Shown: positions 10,567 to 19,341, counted from the stretch's first letter. The stretch: DNA of 33,586 bases from Branchiostoma floridae (GCF_000003815.2 NC_049984.1:25929330-25962915); one strand, 5' to 3'. Numbers and translations are program-made. Notes: generated by a model not told the origin, from the sequence alone.

Positions 10567-11143
10567 GTTTAGCTGGAGTTGTCCCCTCTGCTGTTGTGGC
10601 TGAATTTGACTTCTTCCCTGTGGCTGCAGAGGGTCCTGTTGTTCCTGACCTTGCCTTCTTCTCTGGGGATGCAGAGGGTCCTGTTGTTCCTGACCTTGCC
10701 TTCTTCGCTGGGGATGCAGAGGGTCCTGTTGTTCCTGACCTTGCCTTCTTCGCTAGGGATGCAGAGGGTCCTGTTGTTCCTGACCTTGACTTCTTCTCTG
10801 GGGATGCAGAGGGTCCTGTTGTTCCTGACCTTGCCTTCTTCGCTGGGGATGCAGAGGGTCCTGTTGTTCCTGACCTTGCCTTCTTCGCTAGGGATGCAGA
10901 GGGTCCTGTTGTTCCTGACCTTGACTTCTTCGCTGGGGATGCAGAGGGTCCCGTTGTTCCTGACCTTGACTTCTTCGCTGGGGATGCAGAGGGTCCTGTT
11001 GTTCTTGACCTTGGATTCTTCGCTGGGGATGCAGAGGGTCCTGTTGTTCTTGACCTTGGATTCTTCGCTGGGGATGCAGAGGGCTCTGGAAGTGGTGTTC
11101 CCATCTTCTTGTTCTGATACTGCTGGATCTCTTTCAGAGCTTC
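10567..11143 (-). CDS. Exon with eleven 15-residue SPAKK-type repeats
   Basis: The minus-strand exon runs from acceptor TTATGCAG (exon starts 11143, GAA codon) to donor AAAC|GTAAGA (ends 10567), 577 bp. It opens with EALKEIQQYQNKKMGTPLPE, helix-like, followed by eleven tandem copies of a 45-bp/15-residue unit with consensus GPSASPAKKARSGTT. Variants are SPAKN, SPAKK, SLAKK and SPEKK. The charge is strongly basic, and S-P-x-K-type motifs resemble those of histone H1-like and other minor-groove binders, so nuclear DNA or chromatin binding is a reasonable guess. The last codon is split 1+2 and resumes in the exon at 9473. If the donor were not used, the frame would run on to a stop at 10544. The 5' exons are not seen. 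The 45-bp unit keeps other frames open too; splice agreement is why I choose this strand. Confidence 0.65.
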
Positions 11144-11149
11144 CTGCAT

Positions 11150-11781
11150 AATAATATTAGAAAACAAACTTTACGTTAAGGTCCTTGTACTCTTAATAGA
11201 AATACAAAGTTATTGCTTTATATAGGAACAACTGACAACATATTGCCTTTTGTTAGGGGTTCAACACATTGCACAGTACATGTTCCCAATCACACACAGA
11301 CAAATGTTACAAGAACTGAAATTCTCGGTTGAAACCTGTGTTTAATGCTGCCGGCCGTCTGAGGGTGCGGTTTACAGTTAACGTGGACAAATTGGTCGCC
11401 TAAAACCGGAAGTGGGATGAGCTGCCGTTTGCGCCATCACACCCACCAATGCGTTGTGCAAGAACAATATACGAAACTCTTTACAATTCCAGTAGATAGC
11501 TCAGATCACAAGACACGTTGGAGGGGAGTTTTTATTGAACCTTGTGCTTGCCTTAAACTTGGTAATTCACAACAACCACCTTCACACCACTCCGCCTGGT
11601 TTTGCCGTTTTCCAGCGCACAGCCAAAAAGCTTCGAGGGGTTGAGTTGGACTTCGCTGGCCACAGGAGTGCAGTCAAACACACAACACATATATAGTCGT
11701 GCGACTGTTATTGTCTATCGTTGTGGACAACGGTTGTCTTTAGACATGCGTTCAGAGTATTACGGGACACCCGCGGTGCAG
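11150..11781. other. No supported gene (about 630 bp)
   Basis: Contains short plus-strand frames at 11417-11644 and 11602-11865 with no recognisable domain. The latter runs into the inverted-repeat end that begins at 11782. Confidence 0.5.
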
Positions 11782-11888
11782 GTGTTCCAGGAATATGTGT
11801 CTCCCCAGGAAAATCAGTCCCCCTCCTGCCATTGGTCCAATTTGAGGTCGGTGGGCGTGGCCTAAAAGTACGAAAGCCCACAGCAACA
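11782..11888 (+). repeat. Left inverted repeat of the 11.8-14.2 kb block
   Basis: The sequence GTGTTCCAGGAAT..., then CCCCAGGAAAATC, then GGTGGGCGTGGCCTAAAA, then CCCACAGCAACA, matches in reverse complement the block at 14136-14222. The left copy carries about 20 extra bases near 11823-11845. Similarity is high over the rest, with a few substitutions. Confidence 0.85.
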
Positions 11889-12003
11889 AAGACAATTATA
11901 TGCTATATTTCAACATTGAAAGCTGTTTTTCAATGTAACGCACATCTTAACTTGAATGTTTAAAGAACAAACATACTTTTTGTAGTGATTGAAAGAAGGG
12001 GGC

Positions 12004-12103
12004 NNNNNNNNNNNNNNNNNNNNNNNNNNNNNNNNNNNNNNNNNNNNNNNNNNNNNNNNNNNNNNNNNNNNNNNNNNNNNNNNNNNNNNNNNNNNNNNNN
12101 NNN
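12004..12103. other. Assembly gap of exactly 100 N
   Basis: A run of 100 N, the usual placeholder for a gap of unknown size, lies at the left end of the satellite array. The true array length is therefore unknown. Confidence 0.98.
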
Positions 12104-13735
12104 ACAGAAAATCCCGGGAAAATGTGTCCCCATTCTCGTAATACATTCAGTGAGGGGACAGGAAATCCTAGGAAAATGTTTCCCCATTCTCGTAATACAT
12201 TAAGCAAGGAGAGTGAAAATCCTAGGAAAATGTGTCCCCATTCTTCTGTTGAAGTCATTCAGTGAGGGGACTGAAAATCCTAGGAAAATGTGTCCCCATT
12301 CTCGTAATACATTCTGTGAGGGGACAGGAAATCCTAGAAAAACGTGTCCCCATTCTCGTAATACATTCAGCGAGGGGACAGAAAATCCTAGGAAAATGTG
12401 TCCCCATTCATCTGTTGCAGTCATTCAGTGAGGGGACAGAAAATCCTAGGAAAATGTGTCCCCATTCTCGTAATACATTCTGTGAGGGGACAGGAAATCC
12501 TAGAAAAACGTGTCCCCATTCCCGTAATACATTAAGCAAGGAGACTGAAATCCTAGGAAAATGTGTCCCCATTCATCTGTTATAGTCATTCAGTGAGGGG
12601 ACAGAAAATCCTAGGAAAATGTGTCCCCATTCATCTGTTATAGTCATTCAGTGAGGGGACAGAAAATCCTAGGAAAATGTGTCCCCATTCATCTGTTATA
12701 GTCATTCAGTGAGGGGACAGAAAATCCTAGGAAAATGTGTCCCCATTCTCGTAATACATTCTGTGAGGGGACAGGAAATCCTAGGAATATGTGTCCCCAT
12801 TCTCGTAATACATTCTGTGAGGGGACAGGAAATCCTAGGAATATGTGTCCCCATTCATCTGTTGTAGTCATTCAGTGAGGGGACAGAAAATCCTAGGAAA
12901 ATGTGTCCCCATTCTCGTAATACATTCTGTGAGGGGACAGGAAATCCTAGGAATATGTGTCCCCATTCTCGTAATACATTCTGTGAGGGGACAGGAAATC
13001 CTAGGAATATGTGTCCCCATTCATCTGTTGTAGTCATTCAGTGAGGGGACAGAAAATCCTAGGAAAAAGTGTCCCCATTCTCGTAATACATTAAGCGAGG
13101 GAACTGAAAATCCTAGGAAAATGTGTCCCCATTCATCTGTTATAGTCATTCAGTGAGGGGACAGAAAATCCTAGGAAAAAGTGTCCCCATTCTCGTAATA
13201 CATTAAGCGAGGGAACTGAAAATCCTAGGAAAATGTGTCCCCATTCATCTGTTATACATTCCGTGGAAAATGTGTCCCCATTCTCGTTATACATTCAGCG
13301 AGGGGACAGAAAATCCCGGGAAAATGTGTCCTCATTCACCTGTTATACATTCCGTTAGGGGACAGAAAATCCTAGGAAAACGTGTCCCCATTCTCGTAAT
13401 ACATTAAGCAAGGGGACTGAAAATCCTAGGAAAATCTATCCCCATTCATCTGTTATACATTCCGTGAGTGGACAGAAAATCCCAGGAAAAACTGTCCCCA
13501 TTCTTGTAACACATTAAGCGAGGGAACTGAAAATCCTAGGAAAATGTGTCCCCATTCATCTGTTATAGTCATTCAGTGAGGGGACAGAAAATCCTAGGAA
13601 TATCTGTCCCCATTCATCTGTTATAGTCATTCAGTGAGGGGACAGAAAATCCTAGGAAAATCTGTCCCCATTCATCTGTTATAGTCATTCAGTGAGGGGA
13701 CGGGAAATACTGGTTACCCCGGGGAAATATGTCCC
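12104..13735. repeat. 54/58-bp palindromic satellite with higher-order units
   Basis: Every monomer centres on GGGGACA-N18-TGTCCCC with TCCTAGGA in the middle, an imperfect 32-bp palindrome. Two spacer types exist. A is about 54 bp, with CTCGTAATACATTC. B is 58 bp, with ATCTGTTATAGTCATTC. The B anchor CATTCAGTG falls at 12256, 12422, 12587, 12645, 12703, 12869, 13035 and 13147. Intervals of 166 or 165 equal B+A+A, 58 equals a lone B, and 112 equals B+A. This shows a higher-order organisation of BAA and BA blocks. From about 13250 monomers are more diverged. Confidence 0.95.
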
Positions 13736-14135
13736 ATTCACCCGTAAGGCATCGCCAAAAAGTCATATTTATTTGATTTAGAAACATTGAAATTAATGTC
13801 AAGAGTTGTAGTTTCAAGTCGAGAAACAGGCTTCAAATTTGACCACAGTGAGACTAGTTGACTTGTAGCTGATGGACACCTTTGGGATATGTTAACCTGG
13901 AATCCCTACAAATGCCAAACTAATGAGCCTTCTTGTTCACTTAACGTTCATTTTCTTAAACGTTGTGTTACGAGATATGTCTTTAAAAAAAACGGGAAAA
14001 TATGTCCCCATTCTTGTAATACATTTATAGTGAGGGGACAGAAAATCCCGGCTTAAACCCCGGGAAAATGTGTCCCTATTCATCTGTTATACATTAATTC
14101 AATAGGGGGCAGAGAATCCCGGCTGTGTGCTTTAA
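13736..14135. repeat. Unique spacer followed by diverged satellite units
   Basis: 13736-13985 is unique AT-rich sequence. From 13990 to 14125 two or three diverged satellite monomers reappear, with CCCGG replacing CCTAGG at the palindrome centre and an expanded CCCGGCTTAAACCCCGGG segment. Confidence 0.7.
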
Positions 14136-14222
14136 TGTTGCTGTGGGCCTTCGTACTTTTTAGGCCACGCCCACCGTGTAAGGGGGACCGATTTTCCTGG
14201 GGTACACTCATTCCTGGAACAC
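14136..14222 (-). repeat. Right inverted repeat of the 11.8-14.2 kb block
   Basis: Reverse complement of the left end at 11782-11888. It lacks the roughly 20-bp insertion seen there, so this copy is probably closer to the ancestral end. Confidence 0.85.
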
Positions 14223-14310
14223 AGGATACCATTGCGGTGCGTGCGTGACCCACAGTCACCGCTTGCTCGCAAATCAAAAATGGCGGGAGAATTCCTTATT
14301 TTCGTCAGGC

Positions 14311-14500
14311 GTTCAGGCCGTTTTCTGGATATCCAGGATTCGTCCTGAGCCTGTTCAAGCCGTTTTCTGGATATCCAGGGTTCGTCCTGAGCCTGTTCAA
14401 GCCGTTTTCTGGATATCCAGGAAGCGTCCTCCTGTTCAAGCCATTTTCTGGATATCCAGGATTCGTCCTCCTGTTCAAGCCGTTTCCTGGATATCCAGGA
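14311..14500. repeat. 39/42-bp minisatellite with CTGGATATCCAG palindrome, 5 units
   Basis: The perfect 12-bp palindrome CTGGATATCCAG occurs at 14325, 14367, 14409, 14448 and 14487, so the period is 42, 42, 39 and 39. The difference is a 3-bp GAG/CCT change in the spacer. Spacers share CGTCCTGAGCCTGTTCAAGC. Two further copies at 14903 and 14942 lie beyond a 360-bp interruption. Confidence 0.95.
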
Positions 14501-14519
14501 TGTGGACCAGGCCTTCTGT

Positions 14520-14890
14520 GACAAAGGGACGCCATCTGGATGCTATTAACACGTTACCGTGAATGTGTCGCTATACGGAAAACAACAGTAACTTTATGCC
14601 ATCTTGACTGCCATTTGTTAATTCATTACGCAAAAAGAATTTTGGGCCTGATACGTAAGTAACATGTAAACATCAAAGTATCATTATCAACATTCGTTTA
14701 AGTTCTGTAACACCAGGATCAACAGAATAAACTACACGATCTTCTTGCCGGGAGATACAAAGATGGCGGCTTTCTGACGAAAACAACATGCCCCCGCCGT
14801 CCGCATAGTCTCCTCCTTCGAAAACAGGAAGCTCCACCCCCACGTACACGTTCTGGATAAACACCGTCGTCTATTCAGGAAACGTCCTGT
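14520..14890. other. Stretch interrupting the CTGGATATCCAG array
   Basis: About 370 bp with no tandem units and no supported gene. It includes AAAGATGGCGG at 14758. It may be an insertion that split the array, but no inverted ends or target duplication are evident. Confidence 0.4.
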
Positions 14891-14902
14891 TTGCGACGAT
14901 TT

Positions 14903-14953
14903 CTGGATATCCAGGAATCGTCCTTCTGCTCAGGACGATTCCTGGATATCCAG
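14903..14953. repeat. Perfect 21-bp inverted repeat with 9-base loop
   Basis: 14903-14923 and 14933-14953 are exact reverse complements, and each contains CTGGATATCCAG plus GAATCGTCC. The loop is TTCTGCTCA. Since each arm is itself partly palindromic, several alternative hairpins or cruciforms are possible. Confidence 0.95.
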
Positions 14954-15003
14954 GATTCGGCATATTACGAAAGTTAGATACTGACGAAAGTTGGATACAA
15001 CAT

Positions 15004-15205
15004 AGGCAATGGTGGGAAAGTGTAACATTGAAAGCACATGGCCACGTTACCAGCCTAAGTTGATAGGCAATGGTGGGAAAAAGTAATATTAAGGCATTTG
15101 ACCACGTTACTAGCCTGAGTTGATAGGCAATGGTGGGAAAGTGTAACATTGAAGGCACATGGCCATGTTACCAGCCTGAGTTGATAGGCAATGGTGGGAA
15201 GAAGT
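15004..15205. repeat. 60/61-bp tandem repeat, about 3.4 units
   Basis: AGGCAATGGTGGGAA recurs at 15004, 15065, 15125 and 15186. The unit also includes CACGTTACCAGCCTGAGTTGAT. There is no palindrome of note. Confidence 0.92.
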
Positions 15206-15395
15206 TGCATTGAAGTCCCTTGATTGTATTGTGAGAAGAAGGATCTCACAGTTGGTTGAAAAGGTTGGCGAGTGAAAGTAAATGGTAGATATATGTAATG
15301 CCATGATGTTTTCAACATGTAAATAAGATGAAATGAAGTGAAAAAGAAATATCAGTGTGATATACATTTAAGATATTGTTTTATTCTTTTTTCAG

Positions 15396-16349
15396 ATGTG
15401 CTGAAAGAAGAATTTTGGAAAGAATTGAAGAATGTAGAACATCCGCACTTGAAGTCGCTGGCAGACAAGTTGCCGTCTGTGCGTCTGTGGTGATGTCAGA
15501 TAGAGCACCTGGAACTGTTGACCAACATAGTCTTGCATTTAGTAGGTGGAGAACTTTTGCAAAGAAATTTTGAGAAGTACTTGTGTTTCCACACTCTTTG
15601 TGTGTTGCATTGTACTTGTTGGAGGTGATGCAAGAAACTTCATCCCTAGCAGCAGTAGAAAAGGCTTTCTACGGAATTCGATGGGCGCATGTACAAGCAG
15701 GCTTAGAATCATTCACTGACATTAAAGTTGTTTGAAATGTTTTAGGAGCAGCCAAACGTTTACTAGGAAAGAAGGTGAATAAGTAATCACAGCAGAGCTC
15801 CAGAAAAAGTTGGTGACCTTGCATGGAGACAAGGAAGACTTGAATACAGTTCGCACATTAACTTTGATATTGATCTGTTATGCAGGGTTTTCAGATATAG
15901 CGAGACATCCAAGATTGTCAAGATATTACGTACCTTTTCAGATATTATGTAACAATTTTTGAGTCTAGCAAGACTGACCAATGGAGATAGGACAACAAGA
16001 TTAAACAAAGCAACGTGTCCTGTTCCTGAGAATATTAAGTACTCCAGACTAGGTGAAGTTGACTTGATTTATGATTCTTATATTTTCAGAGGTCTCTGTA
16101 AATGCAAGAATGGCTGGAACCTAAGGACATCTGGAGGGTTAAGTTACACTAGAGCCAGGGAGAGTAGATTTGTGGAAGACTGTGGTACAGGACGTTTCAT
16201 GTTTTGGTTTACATTCCCTCAGAGCAGGAGGGGCGACGGAAGCTGCGAATGCTAGGATTCCTGATACTCTTCAAACAACATGGTAGATGGAAAATGTGAA
16301 AGATTTACCACATGAAAGGCTAGCAGTTTTGATGGCTTTAGGTATTTAA
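15396..16349 (+). pseudogene. Tyrosine recombinase (DIRS/Ngaro or Crypton-like) pseudogene
   Basis: The plus strand carries a degenerate tyrosine-recombinase gene broken by several frameshifts and stops. It follows an acceptor-like TTTTTTCAG (ends 15395). Pieces in order: a helical N-terminal segment (LKSLADKLPS), TVDQHSLAFSRWRTFAKKF, then after a stop a core-binding segment with VEKAFYGIRWAHVQAGLESF, then AELQKKLVTLHGD and LICYAGFSDIARHPRLS after a frame change. Next come YSRLGEVDL, DSYIFRGLCKCKNGW and LSYTRARE (frame opening near 15959). The box II signature HSLRAGGAT lies at 16212-16238, followed by MENVKDLPHERLAVLMALGI and a stop at 16349. In living elements this enzyme integrates circular DNA intermediates. 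Here it cannot yield one protein. RT and RNase H were not seen, so DIRS and Crypton are not separated by coding content. Confidence 0.8.
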
Positions 16350-16397
16350 ATGTGTGAATAAACTTCCCTGTCTTTGTACTTTCGAAAATATGCGGCG

Positions 16398-16487
16398 CCT
16401 GAACCAGGCGGCGCTCTCCCCCCATACAAGTGTCATGTGTTGTTATTGTGTGCGCATATTGGGGAGGGGGGTAACTAGTGTGATGCA
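16398..16487 (+). repeat. 90-bp direct repeat, copy 1
   Basis: A 90-bp stretch from CCTGAACCAGGCGGCGC to TAACTAGTGTGATGCA recurs 593 bp downstream with only one or two differences. It begins about 50 bp after the recombinase stop codon, where Ngaro-type elements carry part of their split direct repeats. Confidence 0.9.
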
Positions 16488-16990
16488 GAAAATCACAATT
16501 TCTAGCGTTTGACGTAGTCATTAGCGTGAAATTGCGTTTCTGCAGTAACACAGTTAGGTTATGCAGGTGAAGTGTTGTACACAGGTGAAGACTAATGAGG
16601 GAGTGGCATCCAGGTGTGCGAGTGCAGACAATGGATAAGAGGAAGTGACAAGCTGAGATAGTCATTCGAGGTCGCCACTGCTACAGCTACTGCCGTGTCT
16701 TCTTTTTTGCAAATGTGATTTAGCAAGAAAACCCAGAGTAGGAAGTTATGTATTGTTGTATCAGACGATGTTCTAGCTGTACTATGAAGTAAGTTTATTA
16801 TGCCATGCACAAATGTCAAAGTTAAACTGTGTTTGTATAATTGGTCGTTAATTTCGGCAATGTTTGATGTTGTTCTGTTTGGTGAAATTGTGAAGTGCAA
16901 AATATGCACGAAGTATTTGGACAGAAGAGTTTTTCATTGATATTGGTCTGCTCTTTCGGCAAAGTTTCTCATTAAACTTTTTCTGGCGTA
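16488..16990. other. Segment between the 90-bp direct repeats
   Basis: 503 bp with only poor open frames on the minus strand. If the flanking copies are B1 and B2 of a split-direct-repeat element, this would be the A2 part. No A1 copy was found upstream in the window. Confidence 0.4.
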
Positions 16991-17080
16991 CCTGAACCAG
17001 GCGGCGCTCTCCCCCCATACAAGTGTCATGTGTCGTTATTGTGTGCGCATATTGGGGAGGGGGGTAACTAGTGTGATGCA
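16991..17080 (+). repeat. 90-bp direct repeat, copy 2
   Basis: Near-identical copy of 16398-16487. It is followed directly by TTAATCATCATCATTGGCC, which has no counterpart after copy 1, so the repeat ends sharply. Confidence 0.9.
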
Positions 17081-17470
17081 TTAATCATCATCATTGGCCT
17101 CCGTTCGTCTGAAGAGACGATGGGTTTTAGTCATGGTTGGCATAGAAATAGATGAAACAAAACAGTCTTGCAGGATTCACAAGACAATCTACACCATGTA
17201 TGTAAGGATAGGTCCCCACCACAATGACGTTAAGACGCATTGATGCTATCTGTGCACTACTTGTCAGTATACAATTGTTATAAGTTTGTTTTGATGCCAA
17301 AGGGGAACAATTAACTCAAGGTACTAAGTCTGTCTCTCACAATGCGGGAATTTGCGTTCCAGGTTGTTTAAATTTCAAAATAATAATGTTATTATAAAAT
17401 AATGTTGGTGCTCTTCTATTGTGTTAATACCAGTGTAGGAAGTAAGTATTAGCATTTTGCTATAAATTAA
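17081..17470. other. No supported gene (390 bp)
   Basis: AT-rich, with no tandem structure or protein signal detected. Confidence 0.5.
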
Positions 17471-17477
17471 GTAATTA

Positions 17478-18193
17478 TTAATTAATAATGACCTTGACAA
17501 GTTGGTACCGCACTTTCCGCATGTTTTGTGTGCGGTACACTTTGACATCGGCAACTTGGAATTTGGAGTAACACGCCACTATTTTTGCCTGGCATGTTTG
17601 CAAAGAAGTTGACTGTCGTGTTGAACAGGTACTTGGAAGTGCAGAAAATGCTATCCCATTGGGTATGCAAACCAATCAGGGTCAAGAGGTCCACTACAGC
17701 ACTTGAGGTGAGGTGATGAGATAAGATAAAGGCCATGACCAAAACCTGTACCTGACTCTGCAGTTGTAGTTCAGGACCTCCCCTGACTTGGGCCCCACCT
17801 CTGACTTGGGTCCCTCCCCTGACGGGCGGGTACCTCGGGTACGGTCGTAGCACGATGTGGTCCGGGTGTCCCCACTAGCGGTAATAAGGCGAGTGTGGAT
17901 GCACGGGTGTGGTCTTATAACGCACTGTAACATTTCCATCAATAGTTGGCTCTGCACTACTCTGCGGTGTTATTGATATTGAGCAAGAAAAGTTGATAAA
18001 GACAAATGTAAAAAAAATCTCTATGCACAATTCCTCCTGGAATATGTACCATGTGCAGCACATCCGGGACTTTTCTGTCAAATGGGATGTGCAGTAGTGA
18101 TGGAAGAACATGACCCCTGTGCTCCTTCTTTGCAACAAACTTCTTATCATTCCCTAAGCGTCTTTGATTATCCCAGCTCAACTGTATGGGCAA
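17478..18193 (-). pseudogene. Transposon-like coding remnants, class uncertain
   Basis: Overlapping minus-strand frames look like one decayed coding region. The clearest piece (18193-17957) contains GHVLPSLLHIPFDRKVPDVL followed by H-M-V. An I-P-F-D-x-x-x-P-D-x-L-H-M string recurs in uncharacterised transposon-like proteins of invertebrates as I remember them. Farther on, 17675-17478 contains QAKIVACYSKFQVADVKVYR and ends in a stop. Frame changes separate the pieces. I cannot name the transposon class. Confidence 0.35.
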
Positions 18194-18466
18194 AATAACA
18201 GATCTCTAAGGTTGTTGGGTACTCTGAATGATGTTGCTTTTATGGTTCAAACAGTTAATATGATAACCAAGTTATAGATTACAGTAAATACAATGTAATG
18301 TATGACATAAGGATGTGCACATAAATATATGTACAGTAATTGTCATGTTTGGTTGATCAATGTACCGTAATATATGCCCATTGTGCATTATATTGAGACA
18401 TACTAAAAATTGAATGTCCAATCTGTATGCAATTGACTTTACCTCAGTGACACTGTGCTTGTCTGC
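18194..18466. other. AT-rich spacer before the MITE
   Basis: Nothing coding. Ordinary AT-rich DNA leading up to the left target-site duplication at 18467. Confidence 0.5.
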
Positions 18467-18679
18467 GAGATTTAATAGTCTCTACCAGACTCCGGATCGC
18501 TGAAAAAATCGTAGAAGTGGAACAAATAGAGGAGTAAGCCGGCCAGAGGAATATAGCCGGCTAGGCAACAGCACGCGATCGGATCGCGAGCTGTTCCCTG
18601 GCCGGTTATATTCCTCTCTATTTGTTCCATTTCTACGATTTTCCAGCGATCCGGAGTCTGGTAGAGACTAGAGATTTAA
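18467..18679. mobile_element. 195-bp hairpin MITE with perfect 9-bp target duplication
   Basis: The element spans 18476-18670 and starts TAGTCTCTACCAGACTCC and ends with the reverse complement, GGAGTCTGGTAGAGACTA. The inverted arms extend almost to the centre; the left arm has about 17 extra bases (GGAGTAAGCCGGCCAGA region). The nine bases GAGATTTAA flank it directly on both sides (18467-18475 and 18671-18679), an exact target-site duplication. A 9-bp duplication with long inverted ends fits Mutator-like or another 8-10 bp superfamily; this is inference. It has no coding capacity. Confidence 0.92.
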
Positions 18680-18839
18680 GCTGGTGGCACGAAGATTCCT
18701 TCTTCCCAACATAACCTCGTGTGTTAAGCGTTTATCTGAAAATAACTTAAGATTAACATCTCTTGTACTGCAACCTGATCTCTGATGACATTTTTGAACG
18801 TTGACTCTGCAACTGGAGACTCAGAAATGTTGGGTGCCG

Positions 18840-19341
18840 TCACCAACATGAATTGACATGGCTGTAGGGAGACTGCCACACTAGCAAACACTGGTCCAGC
18901 TCTGGATAAAACATTTCAGCCAGGAACCGTGTCCTGCAACTTTTTACCTTTTGGTCCTCCAACAAGCGTTTAACTTTACTTTCCACTACTACCCTATCTT
19001 GCATGTTGCTTTTAGTTTGGCCGACATGTGCAAAGCTCCCATCAATTCCTTCTAGCATGGGACCCACCTCTTGGAACGCATTCAATGTTTCTGTTAGTTT
19101 GATACTGTGACTTGCGTGGTTTCATAGTGTACATTGGTAATTGAAAAAGAAACACTATCGTTTGTTTCTTCCTCTGTGGCAAGCAACACGTTTTATGGGA
19201 CAGCCAGTGTAGTTGACCTCGAGTGGTATGGTCGCTTTGATAAGCTACACCTTTGTTTTCACGCCAGTCCAATGCAGATAATACCTTGATGGTGGCAAGG
19301 TAGCCAACTTCGACTTTCATATGCTGGCCTGTAGTCCTCAT
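18840..19341 (-). pseudogene. Decayed coding region, possibly transposase-derived
   Basis: Two or three minus frames overlap in a way that suggests one frameshifted coding sequence. The clearest part, 19106-18840, begins SIKLTETLNAFQEVGPMLEG and continues with a charged helical stretch (VVVESKVKRLLEDQKVK) to a stop at 18840. Upstream, 19341-19120 gives HMKVEVGYLATIKVLSALDW. The composition is protein-like. I do not recognise the family. The position among other transposon fragments on the same strand suggests an element remnant. Confidence 0.3.

Larger units (their letters stand above)
11782..14222. mobile_element. Inverted-repeat-bounded element filled with satellite DNA
   Basis: About 2.4 kb bounded by 87-107 bp inverted repeats and containing no coding region, only a palindromic satellite and short unique stretches. 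This looks like a non-autonomous DNA transposon whose interior expanded as tandem repeats. The CCAGGAAAATC-GTCCCCC segment of the inverted ends resembles part of the internal satellite unit (CTAGGAAAATGTGTCCCC), so array and ends may share an origin. A GCGGTGC occurs at the left edge (11774-11780) and about 10 bp outside the right edge, a possible but imperfect target-site trace. The superfamily cannot be assigned. Confidence 0.55.

Noticed and set aside
10551-11151. Two plus-strand frames of about 190 codons over the 45-bp array
   Set aside because: The minus strand has matching acceptor, donor and phase to the next exon; the plus frames have none and are repeat shadows.
12104-13735. CRISPR-like array
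   Set aside because: Units are tandem with near-constant spacers of two types, not unique spacers, and the host is an animal.
11758-14238. GCGGTGC as target-site duplication of the inverted-repeat element
   Set aside because: The right copy lies about 10 bp outside the end of the matching arm, so it is not a proper flanking duplication. Reported only as a possible trace.
16252-17081. Minus-strand frames sharing a Met-Gly-Gly-Glu-Arg-Arg string
   Set aside because: The shared peptide comes from the duplicated 90-bp direct repeat; the rest is low-quality sequence.
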